Below are positions 17,229-24,510 of a stretch of 37,017 nt of DNA, one piece after another (within the stretch, counting starts at the first letter, position 1; the number at the start of each line of letters is the position of its first letter). The position numbers were made by a program, and so were the translations under genes. The notes beneath the pieces are model-generated. The model had not been told where the DNA came from. It was given only the letters and a program-made list of their open reading frames with translations, and searched no databases. The stretch is from Nitriliruptoraceae bacterium (lineage in GTDB: Bacteria > Actinomycetota > Nitriliruptoria > Nitriliruptorales > Nitriliruptoraceae): contig SLLJ01000360.1 in assembly GCA_007134165.1 (NCBI GenBank), positions 1 to 37,017 of the forward strand, given 5' to 3'.

Positions 17229-19208
17229 TCAGGGCAGGTCCCAGCAGGTGCCGGACTCGGCGATGACGGAGTGGTCGGGGTTGGCCACCAGCACGCACAG
17301 CTGCTCGGCTCCGGCGGGGCGGTCCCCCACTCCGTACCCGGTGAACGGACTGCCCTCCCCGTACACGAACCAGGGCCCCGATCCCGGCACACCGGCCTGT
17401 TCGGCGGGGATGGTGTCGAAGAAGAAGTGCACGTGCATTCCCGGCAGGGCGGGGTCGAACTCGTAGGTGGTGAAGTCGACCACGTAGGTATCGCCATCCA
17501 GCGCGATCTGGTCGATGGTCGCGAAGTCCACACCGGGTGGTACGACGAACTCCGGTTCCGGCTCGGGCTCGGGTTCCGGCTCGGGCTCGGGTTCCGGCTC
17601 GGGCTCGGGTTCCGGCTCGGGCTCGGGTTCCGGCTCGGGTTCCGGCTCGGGCTCGGGTTCCGGCTCGGGCTCCACCGACTGCTCGATCGCCGCGACGGGC
17701 TCGGCCGAATCTTCGTCGCCACCTCCGCCGAACACCAGCCAGCCACCACCGAGCAGCACCACGGCTGCGGCGATCCCTCCAGCCACCGGCACCCATCGCG
17801 GGCGCCCTGAGGCCGGTTCGGGTTGCGAGGGCGGGTCACCCGGGCCACCGGCCCCAGCGCCCTGCCGGTCCCACGGCGCGGTTGCCTCCAGGGCGGGGGG
17901 GGAAGCGGGCGACGCCGCATCGGTCGGTGTGGGCGTAGCCGGAAGCATGGCATCGGAGCCGGTCGCAACCGGGCCGGCGGGGACCGGCGGAAGGTCGGGC
18001 TCCGATCTCCGTGGCGGCACGGGGGCGACCACCACCGGCGGAGCCGTCGGCGAGGGAGAGGACGACTCCGGCGCGGCCGCCGGCGCCGCCACCGCGACCG
18101 GTACCTCCTCGGGGGAGGTCTCGGCCGTTCGTGTGGCCTGCAGCGCGGCTGCGTGCCCCGCCCCGAGCGCGATCGCGTGTTTGGGGTGCGCATCGACCGC
18201 GATTGGCCGGCCGAAGGCATCCGACACAAGCTCGGCGACCAGGGGGATGCGAGAGGAGCCGCCTACCAGCAGCACCGCGGAGATTTCGTCGGGACCGACC
18301 TTCGCGGTACCCAGGGCCCGGCGCATCGCCGCGACCGTCTCGGTGAGGGGCGGCCGGATGAGCTGCTCGAACTCGCCGCGAGTCAGACGGACCTCCGTCT
18401 GCACGGACGGTAGCAGCACCGGAATGGAGGCCTCGGTGTCGGTGGACAGCGCCTCCTTGGTCTCCACGCACTCCTGACGCAACCGCGCGAGCGAGCTGAT
18501 CGTGGTCGGGTCGTCGAGATCGAGCCCGTCCAGCGCGCCGGCCAGTGCTCGGCGCACGTGGGCGAGGACCGCCTCGTCGAGGTCGATGCCCCCGAGCCGT
18601 TCGATGCCCTCGGGTTCGCCGAGGATGTCGAAACCGTCGACGGTCTTGCGCAGCACCGCCGCGTCGAAGGTTCCACCCCCCAGGTCGTAGACCGCGATCA
18701 ACGCCCCGACCTCCACCCGCTCGTTGGCGGCATACGAGATCGCCGCCGCCTGCGGCTCGGTGAGCGTGACCGCCGCCGGCAGGTCTGCCATCCGGATCGC
18801 CTGACGGAGCAGGTCCTGCTTGTAGGGACCCCAGTTCGCCGGGTGGGTCACCGCGATCTGGCCGGCTGGGCCGCCCTCGAGCTCGGCGACCTTGTCAACG
18901 ACCCACCGCAGCAGCTTGGAGGTGAGCGCCTCGGCGGAGTACGGCGAACCACCGAGCAGTAGTGGCGTAGGATCGCCCACCCGCCGCTTGAACTCACGGG
19001 CGATGCGTCCGGGCTCGGTCGCCGCGCGGCGCTGTGCGGTCTCCCCCGTCAGGATGGTCTCGTCTGGCCGCAGGTAGATCACCGACGGGATCGCTGCGGA
19101 GCGATTGCCCAGCCCGACGACCTCCACACGGTCGCCGCGGGCGATGGCTGCTGCCGTGTAGGTGGTGCCCAGGTCGATGCCGAGGTGGTAGGCGCCGTTG
19201 CTGGTCAT
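17229..19208 (-). CDS. Membrane-anchored Hsp70-like ATPase with extracellular domain
   Basis: The 659-residue protein starts with an Hsp70/actin-type nucleotide-binding domain (about 5-357): IDLGTTYTA at 11-19, [13 protein letters not shown] at 173-185 and [12 protein letters not shown] at 313-324. The Hsp70 substrate-binding domain and lid are absent. A Pro/Ala-rich linker (about 360-468) leads to one membrane helix, [20 protein letters not shown] (about 472-491). An acidic stretch and exactly 20 Glu-Pro pairs follow. A 105-residue C-terminal domain with two cysteines (LCVLVA, GTCWDLP) should lie outside the cell. I infer an inside-out or outside-in signalling ATPase rather than a folding chaperone. 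The second ATG (19208) is preferred because AGGA is six bases upstream; 19220 is possible. It is divergent from the IniB-like operon. Confidence 0.9.
   Translation of the reverse strand: MTSNGAYHLGIDLGTTYTAAAIARGDRVEVVGLGNRSAAIPSVIYLRPDETILTGETAQRRAATEPGRIAREFKRRVGDPTPLLLGGSPYSAEALTSKLLRWVVDKVAELEGGPAGQIAVTHPANWGPYKQDLLRQAIRMADLPAAVTLTEPQAAAISYAANERVEVGALIAVYDLGGGTFDAAVLRKTVDGFDILGEPEGIERLGGIDLDEAVLAHVRRALAGALDGLDLDDPTTISSLARLRQECVETKEALSTDTEASIPVLLPSVQTEVRLTRGEFEQLIRPPLTETVAAMRRALGTAKVGPDEISAVLLVGGSSRIPLVAELVSDAFGRPIAVDAHPKHAIALGAGHAAALQATRTAETSPEEVPVAVAAPAAAPESSSPSPTAPPVVVAPVPPRRSEPDLPPVPAGPVATGSDAMLPATPTPTDAASPASPPALEATAPWDRQGAGAGGPGDPPSQPEPASGRPRWVPVAGGIAAAVVLLGGGWLVFGGGGDEDSAEPVAAIEQSVEPEPEPEPEPEPEPEPEPEPEPEPEPEPEPEPEPEPEPEPEFVVPPGVDFATIDQIALDGDTYVVDFTTYEFDPALPGMHVHFFFDTIPAEQAGVPGSGPWFVYGEGSPFTGYGVGDRPAGAEQLCVLVANPDHSVIAESGTCWDLP
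17553..17672. repeat. Glu-Pro coding repeat, 20 dipeptides
   Basis: 120 bases encode 20 consecutive Glu-Pro pairs. The DNA is largely an 18-bp unit (GGCTCGGGCTCGGGTTCC on the plus strand), interrupted once by a 12-bp unit near 17635-17646. Such a repeat is prone to length change. The protein part is expected to be a stiff extended spacer. Confidence 0.9.
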
Positions 19209-19463
19209 TTGAGTCCTCATCCTGGAATCGTGGGACGCGAGACGGGTCGCGTCCCGTGCTCAGCGGACAGCCTGTCGCATGCCCCGTCTCACCGCCTCCC
19301 CGACCCGGACGCACCAGCCCCCTATCCGTCCCCTATGCCTCCCCCGACGCCTCCCCCCTGCCGATCCCCGGGATCGGGGGGGAATCCCCGACGCGGGAAC
19401 CGCCGGCCGTTCGTAGCGTGACCTCCATCGATGACCGACCACCTCGCACCAGGAGCGCGAACG
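19209..19463. promoter_or_regulatory. Divergent control region of the hsp70-like and iniB-like operons
   Basis: The gap between the two operons holds repeated elements. CCCCTAT is at 19320-19326 and 19331-19337, an 11-bp period. GCCTCCCCC is at 19338-19346 and 19350-19358, a 12-bp period. CCGATCCC-C-GGGATCGG at 19362-19378 is an inverted repeat. GGGACGCGA (19232-19240) and TCGCGTCCC (19247-19255) form a second inverted repeat next to the hsp70-like start. TAGCGT at 19414-19419 is a possible -10 for the iniB-like gene, which puts the 19362 palindrome about 50-65 bases before its transcript start, as for an activator site. Confidence 0.5.
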
Positions 19464-21053
19464 ATGGCCAACCAGATGCTCATGACTCTCCACGAGTTGC
19501 TGCTGAAGCTGTTCACCGACCCCTCGTACCAGGCGGAGCACGAGGACGTCGAGCAACTGCTCGTCGACCACGGCCACGGTGACGTCTCGCCGGGCGAACT
19601 CAAGCAGGCCATGGCCCTCGTCGCCGACGACCTGCCCCCGGTACAGGCCCAGCAGCTCACCAGCTACCTGCAGTCGAGCTCGGGCGCGACCGGTACGAGC
19701 ACCTTCAACATCAACCAGGGCGGCGGCGCTGCCGGCACCGCGACCGCTGCAACCGGCGGCATGAACACCCCACCTTCGACGGCCGGCGGCAGCACAACCG
19801 GGGACGGCGGTAGCGGCGGCGCAGGCAGCTCCGCCACGGGGAGCGGGTCCGGCGCCAGTGCCGGCGCCAGTGCCGGCGCCAGTGCCGGCGGCGGTAGCGC
19901 GGCTACCGGGGCTGTTGCCGCGACGCCACCCCCACCACCGCCCGCCGTTGCGAACGAAGCGCCCATCGAGACGGTCGTTCGCGAGATCAACCACATCACC
20001 AACAACATCACCAATATCTCTGAGACCAACGTCACGAACATCGACGACCGTGACACCATTCTCGACAACTCCGTGAGCCAGTCCATCGTGGCCGGCGGCA
20101 ACGTCGACCTCGATCAGGACATCACCAACAACACCGCCTCCGGTGACGGGGCCGTCGCCGGCGCCGAGGGCAACGTCAACACCGGGGAGAACAGCGGCAT
20201 CGTCGGCGATGCGTCCGGTGCGCGGGTGACCAACCTCGACGGCGACGGCAACACGGTCATCAGTGACGTCGGCGAGGAGGCCAACGTCGTCACCGGCGAG
20301 GTCGGGCAGTTCGTCGGCGGCAGCGTCAGCGACTCGAACCTCATCGGCGGCGACAACCAGGGCGTTGCCATCGCCGATCCGGGCAACGTCGAGGGCGTGA
20401 TCGTCGGCGACGGCAACACCTCGATCGGCGACGTTGGAGGCAACGTCAACCTCGGAGGTGAGCAGGTCAACGTCCAGGACAGCGAGGGCGTGAACCTCGG
20501 CGGCGAGCAGGTCAACATCCGGGACACCGGCGACGTCGCGCTCGGCGACGGCAACGTCCAGGGCAGCGAGGGCACGATCATCGGCGACGGCAACGTCCAG
20601 GACAGCGAGGCGGTGAACTTCGGTGACGGCGAGCAGAACATCGCCGCCGACGGAGTCATCAACACCGGCTCGGGCGACGTCATCCAGGCCCAGGATGCGG
20701 CGGTCAACACCGGTGCGTTCGGTGAGGCCGCTAACGCCAGCCTTGGCGGGTTCGGCGAAGGCGCCGCAGACGGCGACGGCGCGAGCATCGCCCAGGTCAA
20801 CGTCGGTAGCGGCTCGGCTGACGCAGCGATCGATCAGTCGACCAGCATCGACCAGCAGGCCACCGTCAACCAGACCCAGAACGTGGCGGTCGACGGGGGC
20901 GGCGGCGGGGACGCGTTCGGCGAGGCCGACCAGGGCGTCGGCTTGGACATGGACGGTGGCGGCGACCATTCCTCGATCGGGATCGAGTCCGACCAGGTGG
21001 CCTCGGCGGAGCAAGAGGCGCCCGACCCGGTCGATGACATGGTCATGGACTGA
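19464..21053 (+). CDS. IniB-like protein with N-terminal IniB domain and Asn/Gly-rich repeats
   Basis: The 529-residue protein begins with a helical domain of about 70 residues (TLHELLLKLFTDPSYQAEHE, VEQLLVDHGHGDVSPGELKQ), the type found at the N-terminus of mycobacterial IniB. A Gly/Ala/Ser-rich part with three SAGA repeats follows, then a long Asn/Gly/Asp/Val-rich region (about 170-460). Its motifs recur, for example NLGGEQVN and GDGNVQ, as in beta-solenoids. The C-terminus is acidic. There is no signal peptide. It is the first gene of the plus-strand operon with two dynamin-like genes, in the order known for iniB-iniA-iniC. The ATG at 19464 has AGGAG eight bases upstream; an in-frame ATG at 19431 lacks this. 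Assignment rests on the N-domain and gene order. Confidence 0.82.
   Translation: MANQMLMTLHELLLKLFTDPSYQAEHEDVEQLLVDHGHGDVSPGELKQAMALVADDLPPVQAQQLTSYLQSSSGATGTSTFNINQGGGAAGTATAATGGMNTPPSTAGGSTTGDGGSGGAGSSATGSGSGASAGASAGASAGGGSAATGAVAATPPPPPPAVANEAPIETVVREINHITNNITNISETNVTNIDDRDTILDNSVSQSIVAGGNVDLDQDITNNTASGDGAVAGAEGNVNTGENSGIVGDASGARVTNLDGDGNTVISDVGEEANVVTGEVGQFVGGSVSDSNLIGGDNQGVAIADPGNVEGVIVGDGNTSIGDVGGNVNLGGEQVNVQDSEGVNLGGEQVNIRDTGDVALGDGNVQGSEGTIIGDGNVQDSEAVNFGDGEQNIAADGVINTGSGDVIQAQDAAVNTGAFGEAANASLGGFGEGAADGDGASIAQVNVGSGSADAAIDQSTSIDQQATVNQTQNVAVDGGGGGDAFGEADQGVGLDMDGGGDHSSIGIESDQVASAEQEAPDPVDDMVMD
19851..19886. repeat. Three 12-bp tandem repeats in the iniB-like gene
   Basis: GGCGCCAGTGCC is repeated three times without mismatch and encodes the Ser-Ala-Gly-Ala repeats of the IniB-like linker. 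Confidence 0.9.
20448..20537. repeat. Two 45-bp direct repeats in the iniB-like gene
   Basis: Two 15-codon units stand head to tail: NLGGEQVNVQDSEGV and NLGGEQVNIRDTGDV. A related 13-codon unit (LGDGNVQGSEGTI, IGDGNVQDSEAVN) follows directly. The pattern suggests internal duplication of solenoid turns. Confidence 0.8.
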
Positions 21054-21062
21054 GACGGGCCC

Positions 21063-21097
21063 GGTCCGGCGGCGGCCACCGTCGCCGTCGTCGGACC
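21063..21097 (+). promoter_or_regulatory. Intercistronic stem-loop between iniB-like and iniA-like genes
   Basis: GGTCCGGCGGCGGC (21063-21076) pairs with GCCGTCGTCGGACC (21084-21097): 14 pairs in RNA, two of them G-U, with a 7-base loop. It sits ten bases after the IniB-like stop and 14 bases before the AGGAGG of the next gene. With no T tract, it is more likely to protect mRNA or tune expression than to terminate fully. Confidence 0.5.
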
Positions 21098-21124
21098 CTC
21101 GGCCATGAGCAGGAGGAAGGACCC

Positions 21125-22990
21125 GTGGGCGCAACGACCACGCCGAGCATCGCCGCGGCAACGCGACCGGGCGGTTCGGTCGAACGCGCAGCCCTCGACA
21201 CGTTGAGCCTTGCGATCCAGGCGAGTGACGCCTACGGGCGCAATGACCTCACCCAGCGCCTGCGGCAGGTCGAACAGCGGCTGACCGATCCGCACGTGCG
21301 GGTCCTGGTCGTCGGGGAGTTCAAGCAGGGCAAGAGTTCGCTGGTCAACGGTCTGGTCAACGCCCGGGTCTGCCCGGTCGACGACGACGTGGCCACCTCG
21401 GTGCCCACGGCGGTGGGCTACGCAGAGCAGCCCACCGCCGTGGCCGTCCGTGCCCCCCAGCAGCCCGACGAGTCGCCGGTGCGCGAGCAGGTCGACATCG
21501 ACGACATCGCCGAGCACGTTTCCGAGCTCGGTAACCCCGGCAACGAGCAGCGCCTGTGGGCTTTCGAGGTCGGCATCCCTCGCGACCTGCTGCGAGGTGG
21601 GCTGGTCCTGGTCGACACGCCCGGGGTGGGAGGCCTCGGCTCGGCGCACAGCGCCACCACCATCGGCGCGCTGCCCTCGGCAGACGCGGTCGTCCTGGTA
21701 AGCGACGCCTCGCAGGAGTTCACGGAGCCCGAACTCGCCTTTCTCGATCTCGCCCGCGAGCTCACCCCGACCGTGGTCTGTGTGCTCACCAAGACCGACT
21801 TCTACCCGCAGTGGCGAACGATCGTCGATCTCGACCGGGGGCATCTCGCGTCCCGGGGGATCGACGCGCCGGTGCTGCCGAGCTCCGCGACCTTGCGTCG
21901 ACTGGCGCTGGACCGCGGTGACCGAGAGCTCAACCGCGAGTCGGGCTACCCCGCACTGGTCGCCACACTGCGCGACGGAGTGCTCGCCGACGTCGCCCGC
22001 CTCGCCCGCAGCAGCGTCGCCCACAACGTCGCCGCGGTGACCGAGCAACTCGTCCAGCCGTTCGAAGCCGCCCGACGCCTGTACGCCGATCCCTCCCAGG
22101 CCGCCGAGTTGCTCGCCGAACTCGAAGCCGCCCGCGACCGAGCCAACGCGCTGCGCAACCAGGCCGCCCGCTGGCAGCAGACGCTTGGAGACGGCTTCTC
22201 CGACCTCGCCGCCGACGCCGACCACGAGCTGCGGTCGCGTACCCGCCGGCTGGCCAAGCAGGCCGAGGACGGGATCGCGGAGGTCGACCCCGGGGAGGTG
22301 TGGGAGCAGATCGAGCAGTGGCTGTACCGGGCGGTGACCGAGGAGATCGCCGCGCACTACGCGATGGTCACCTCCCGGGCCCGCGAGCTCTCCGCCGAGG
22401 TCGCCACCCACTTCGCCGATCAGCAGGGGACGAACGCAGCCGTCGACCTGACCGCCCCCATCGAGGTCCTGCGTCAGATCGATCCGGCCGCCCGGGTCGA
22501 GGCCGACGACACGGGAACGGGCGGCAAGGCACTGACCGCGATGCGCGGCTCCTACGGTGGGGTGATGATGGTCGGGATGCTCGGAGGCGTGGTTGGGTTG
22601 GGCATGATCAACCCGATCTCGCTGGGGTTCGGGGCCATGCTCGGGCGCAAGGCACTGAAAGACGAGCGGGAGCGCGCCCTGAACCAGCGTCGTGCGCAGG
22701 CCCGGCAGGCCTGCCGCGGGTACATCGACGAGGTCAGCTTCGTGGTCGGCAAGGACGCCCGCGACACGCTGCGCCGCCTGCAACGCACGCTGCGCGACAC
22801 CTTCACCACCCGGGCCGAGGAACTGCAGCGCTCCACGGCCGGTGCGGTCGAGGCCGCCCAGCAGGCGCTGCGCTCCCACGAGTCCGAGCATCAGGCCAAG
22901 CTGCGGGATATCGACGCCGAACTCGCCCGCCTGCGCGACCTCGCAGCCCGTGCTCAGCGGCTGACCGCGAGCGCGGGAGCCGCACGATGA
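21125..22990 (+). CDS. IniA-like bacterial dynamin-like GTPase
   Basis: The 621-residue protein is close to mycobacterial IniA in length and layout. The GTPase domain has the P-loop VVGEFKQGKSSLVNGLVNAR (about 62-81), a G2 threonine region DDVATSVPTAVGY, DTPGVGG at 164-170 and TKTD at 222-225. A long coiled, helical stalk follows. A hydrophobic stretch near 478-507 (GGVMMVGMLGGVVGLGMINP and onward) fits the membrane-inserting paddle of bacterial dynamins, and a coiled coil ends the protein. Such proteins bind and remodel membranes with GTP; IniA is known to mediate membrane fission. The GTG start has AGGAGGAAGG just upstream. The stop overlaps the next start (ATGA), so it is coupled to the IniC-like gene. 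Confidence 0.9.
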   Translation: MGATTTPSIAAATRPGGSVERAALDTLSLAIQASDAYGRNDLTQRLRQVEQRLTDPHVRVLVVGEFKQGKSSLVNGLVNARVCPVDDDVATSVPTAVGYAEQPTAVAVRAPQQPDESPVREQVDIDDIAEHVSELGNPGNEQRLWAFEVGIPRDLLRGGLVLVDTPGVGGLGSAHSATTIGALPSADAVVLVSDASQEFTEPELAFLDLARELTPTVVCVLTKTDFYPQWRTIVDLDRGHLASRGIDAPVLPSSATLRRLALDRGDRELNRESGYPALVATLRDGVLADVARLARSSVAHNVAAVTEQLVQPFEAARRLYADPSQAAELLAELEAARDRANALRNQAARWQQTLGDGFSDLAADADHELRSRTRRLAKQAEDGIAEVDPGEVWEQIEQWLYRAVTEEIAAHYAMVTSRARELSAEVATHFADQQGTNAAVDLTAPIEVLRQIDPAARVEADDTGTGGKALTAMRGSYGGVMMVGMLGGVVGLGMINPISLGFGAMLGRKALKDERERALNQRRAQARQACRGYIDEVSFVVGKDARDTLRRLQRTLRDTFTTRAEELQRSTAGAVEAAQQALRSHESEHQAKLRDIDAELARLRDLAARAQRLTASAGAAR

Positions 22991-24510
22991 GCGCAGCCTC
23001 AGGGGCCCGGACGGGCAGCGGCGTGCACACCCAGGTGGCGGCCCTGCTGGACCGGGCCGCGGAACGCTACCGCGACACCACCGCCGGCGAACACCTGACC
23101 GACGTTCGTGCGCGGTTGTCCGCGCCGCTTCGGGTAGCGATCGCCGGCAAGGTCAAGGCCGGCAAGTCGACCCTGCTCAATGCCCTGGTCGGCGAGCAAC
23201 TCGCCCCGACCGACGCCGGCGAGTGCACTCGCATCGTCACCTGGTACCAGGACGGACTGACCTACCGGGTCACCGTGCAGCCGCACGACGGTCCGTCAGC
23301 ACAGGTCCCCTTCCGCCGTGAGGACGGCCACCTCGACATCCGGCTCGGGGAGCACCGACCCGAGGACCTCGAGCGGATGGTCGTGGAGTGGCCGTCGGCC
23401 ACGCTGCGGGCGATGACGCTGATCGACACCCCGGGGATCGCCTCACTGTCGAGCGACGTCTCGGCCCGGACCACCGCGTTCCTCGCACCAGAGGACCGAC
23501 CGGCCGAGGCCGACGCGGTCTGTTACCTCATGCGCCATCTGCACGCCACCGACGTGCGTTTCCTCGAGGGTTTCCACGACGACGAGGCGGCCTCGGCCAC
23601 GCCCATGAACGCAATCGCGGTGCTGTCGCGGGCCGACGAGATCGGCGTCGGTCGGATCGACGCCATGCAGACGGTGCAGCGCATCGCCGCCCGGTACCGT
23701 CGTGACCGCCAGGTACGCAGCCTGTGCCAGACGGTGCTGCCGGTCGCCGGGCTGCTGGCCGAAGCCGGCACGACCCTCCGGCAGGACGAACACGAGGCAA
23801 TCACCCGGCTGGCGGCCCTCGATCGTCAGCGATCCAACGACTTGCTGCTCTCCGCCGACCGCTTCGTCGCTCCAGGTGATGACCTTGGTCTGGATGAGGG
23901 GGTCCGCCGGGAACTGCTCGACCGACTCGGTTTGTTCGGAGTGCGGCTGGGCATCGCTCTGGTGCGCGCCGGCAGCGTGCGCAGTGCAACCGAGCTGGCA
24001 GGCGCCTACGTCCAGCACTCCGGGATCAGCGAGCTGCGTGCGGCGCTGACCACGCAGTTCCGAGACCGTGCTGAACTCCTCAAGGCCCGCACCGGTCTGA
24101 CCGCCCTCGAACAGGTCCTCCGGCAGCACCCGACCTCCGCCGCCGAGGACCTCGCCGCCGAGGCCGAACGCATCCGCGCCAGCACGCACGAGTTCGTCGA
24201 GGCCCGGCTGCTCAACGCTCTGCGGGCTGGCAACCTGCCGCTCCCCGACACCGATGTCGAAGAGGCCGAGCGGCTGCTGGGGGGACAGGGCAGTGCCCCC
24301 GCAGCCCGGCTCGACCTCCCGGCCGGCAGTCCCGCCGAGCAGTTCGTGCAGGCCGCCTCCGCGGCGGTGCAGCGCTGGCAGCGTCGGGCCGAACACCCGC
24401 TCAGCAGTCCGGACGCCACCGAGGCCGCCCGCCAGGTGGTGCGTAGCTGCGAGGGGATCCTGGCCGACCTGACTCAGGCACCCTCGGGCTCGCCACCCAC
24501 GGGTCGGTGA
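22987..24510 (+). CDS. IniC-like bacterial dynamin-like GTPase
   Basis: The 507-residue protein has a GTPase domain with AIAGKVKAGKSTLLNALVGE (about 51-70), the switch GECTRIVTWY, IDTPGIASLSS (DTPG at 147-150) and SRAD as the G4 position. The rest is a helical stalk. Unlike the upstream partner, no long hydrophobic paddle is seen. Size and position match mycobacterial IniC, the second dynamin of the ini operon. Paired bacterial dynamins often work as hetero-oligomers, one carrying the membrane anchor; that is the likely arrangement here. The ATG overlaps the stop of the IniA-like gene by four bases. The last 37 bases overlap the convergent regulator gene. Confidence 0.9.
   Translation: MSAASGARTGSGVHTQVAALLDRAAERYRDTTAGEHLTDVRARLSAPLRVAIAGKVKAGKSTLLNALVGEQLAPTDAGECTRIVTWYQDGLTYRVTVQPHDGPSAQVPFRREDGHLDIRLGEHRPEDLERMVVEWPSATLRAMTLIDTPGIASLSSDVSARTTAFLAPEDRPAEADAVCYLMRHLHATDVRFLEGFHDDEAASATPMNAIAVLSRADEIGVGRIDAMQTVQRIAARYRRDRQVRSLCQTVLPVAGLLAEAGTTLRQDEHEAITRLAALDRQRSNDLLLSADRFVAPGDDLGLDEGVRRELLDRLGLFGVRLGIALVRAGSVRSATELAGAYVQHSGISELRAALTTQFRDRAELLKARTGLTALEQVLRQHPTSAAEDLAAEAERIRASTHEFVEARLLNALRAGNLPLPDTDVEEAERLLGGQGSAPAARLDLPAGSPAEQFVQAASAAVQRWQRRAEHPLSSPDATEAARQVVRSCEGILADLTQAPSGSPPTGR

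Noticed and set aside
17553-17672. CRISPR-like or minisatellite locus
   Set aside because: The regular repeat is in frame, has no spacers and encodes a uniform Glu-Pro stretch of the Hsp70-like protein.
14475-17810. Open frame of 1111 codons on the plus strand
   Set aside because: It spans the end of the AfsR-like gene, a 50-bp palindrome and the antisense of the acidic and Hsp70-like genes. The product shows simple repeats only.
19205-19225. HspR (HAIR) site before the Hsp70-like gene
   Set aside because: TTTGAGT resembles one half of CTTGAGT-N7-ACTCAAG, but the second half is absent at the required spacing, and it overlaps the start region.
19221-19463. CIRCE element of the HrcA heat-shock regulon
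   Set aside because: No TTAGCACTC/GAGTGCTAA pair is present; the inverted repeats here have unrelated sequence.
19260-21161. Open frame of 633 codons on the minus strand
   Set aside because: It is the antisense of the IniB-like gene and its promoter region; it has no recognisable domain or ribosome-binding site.
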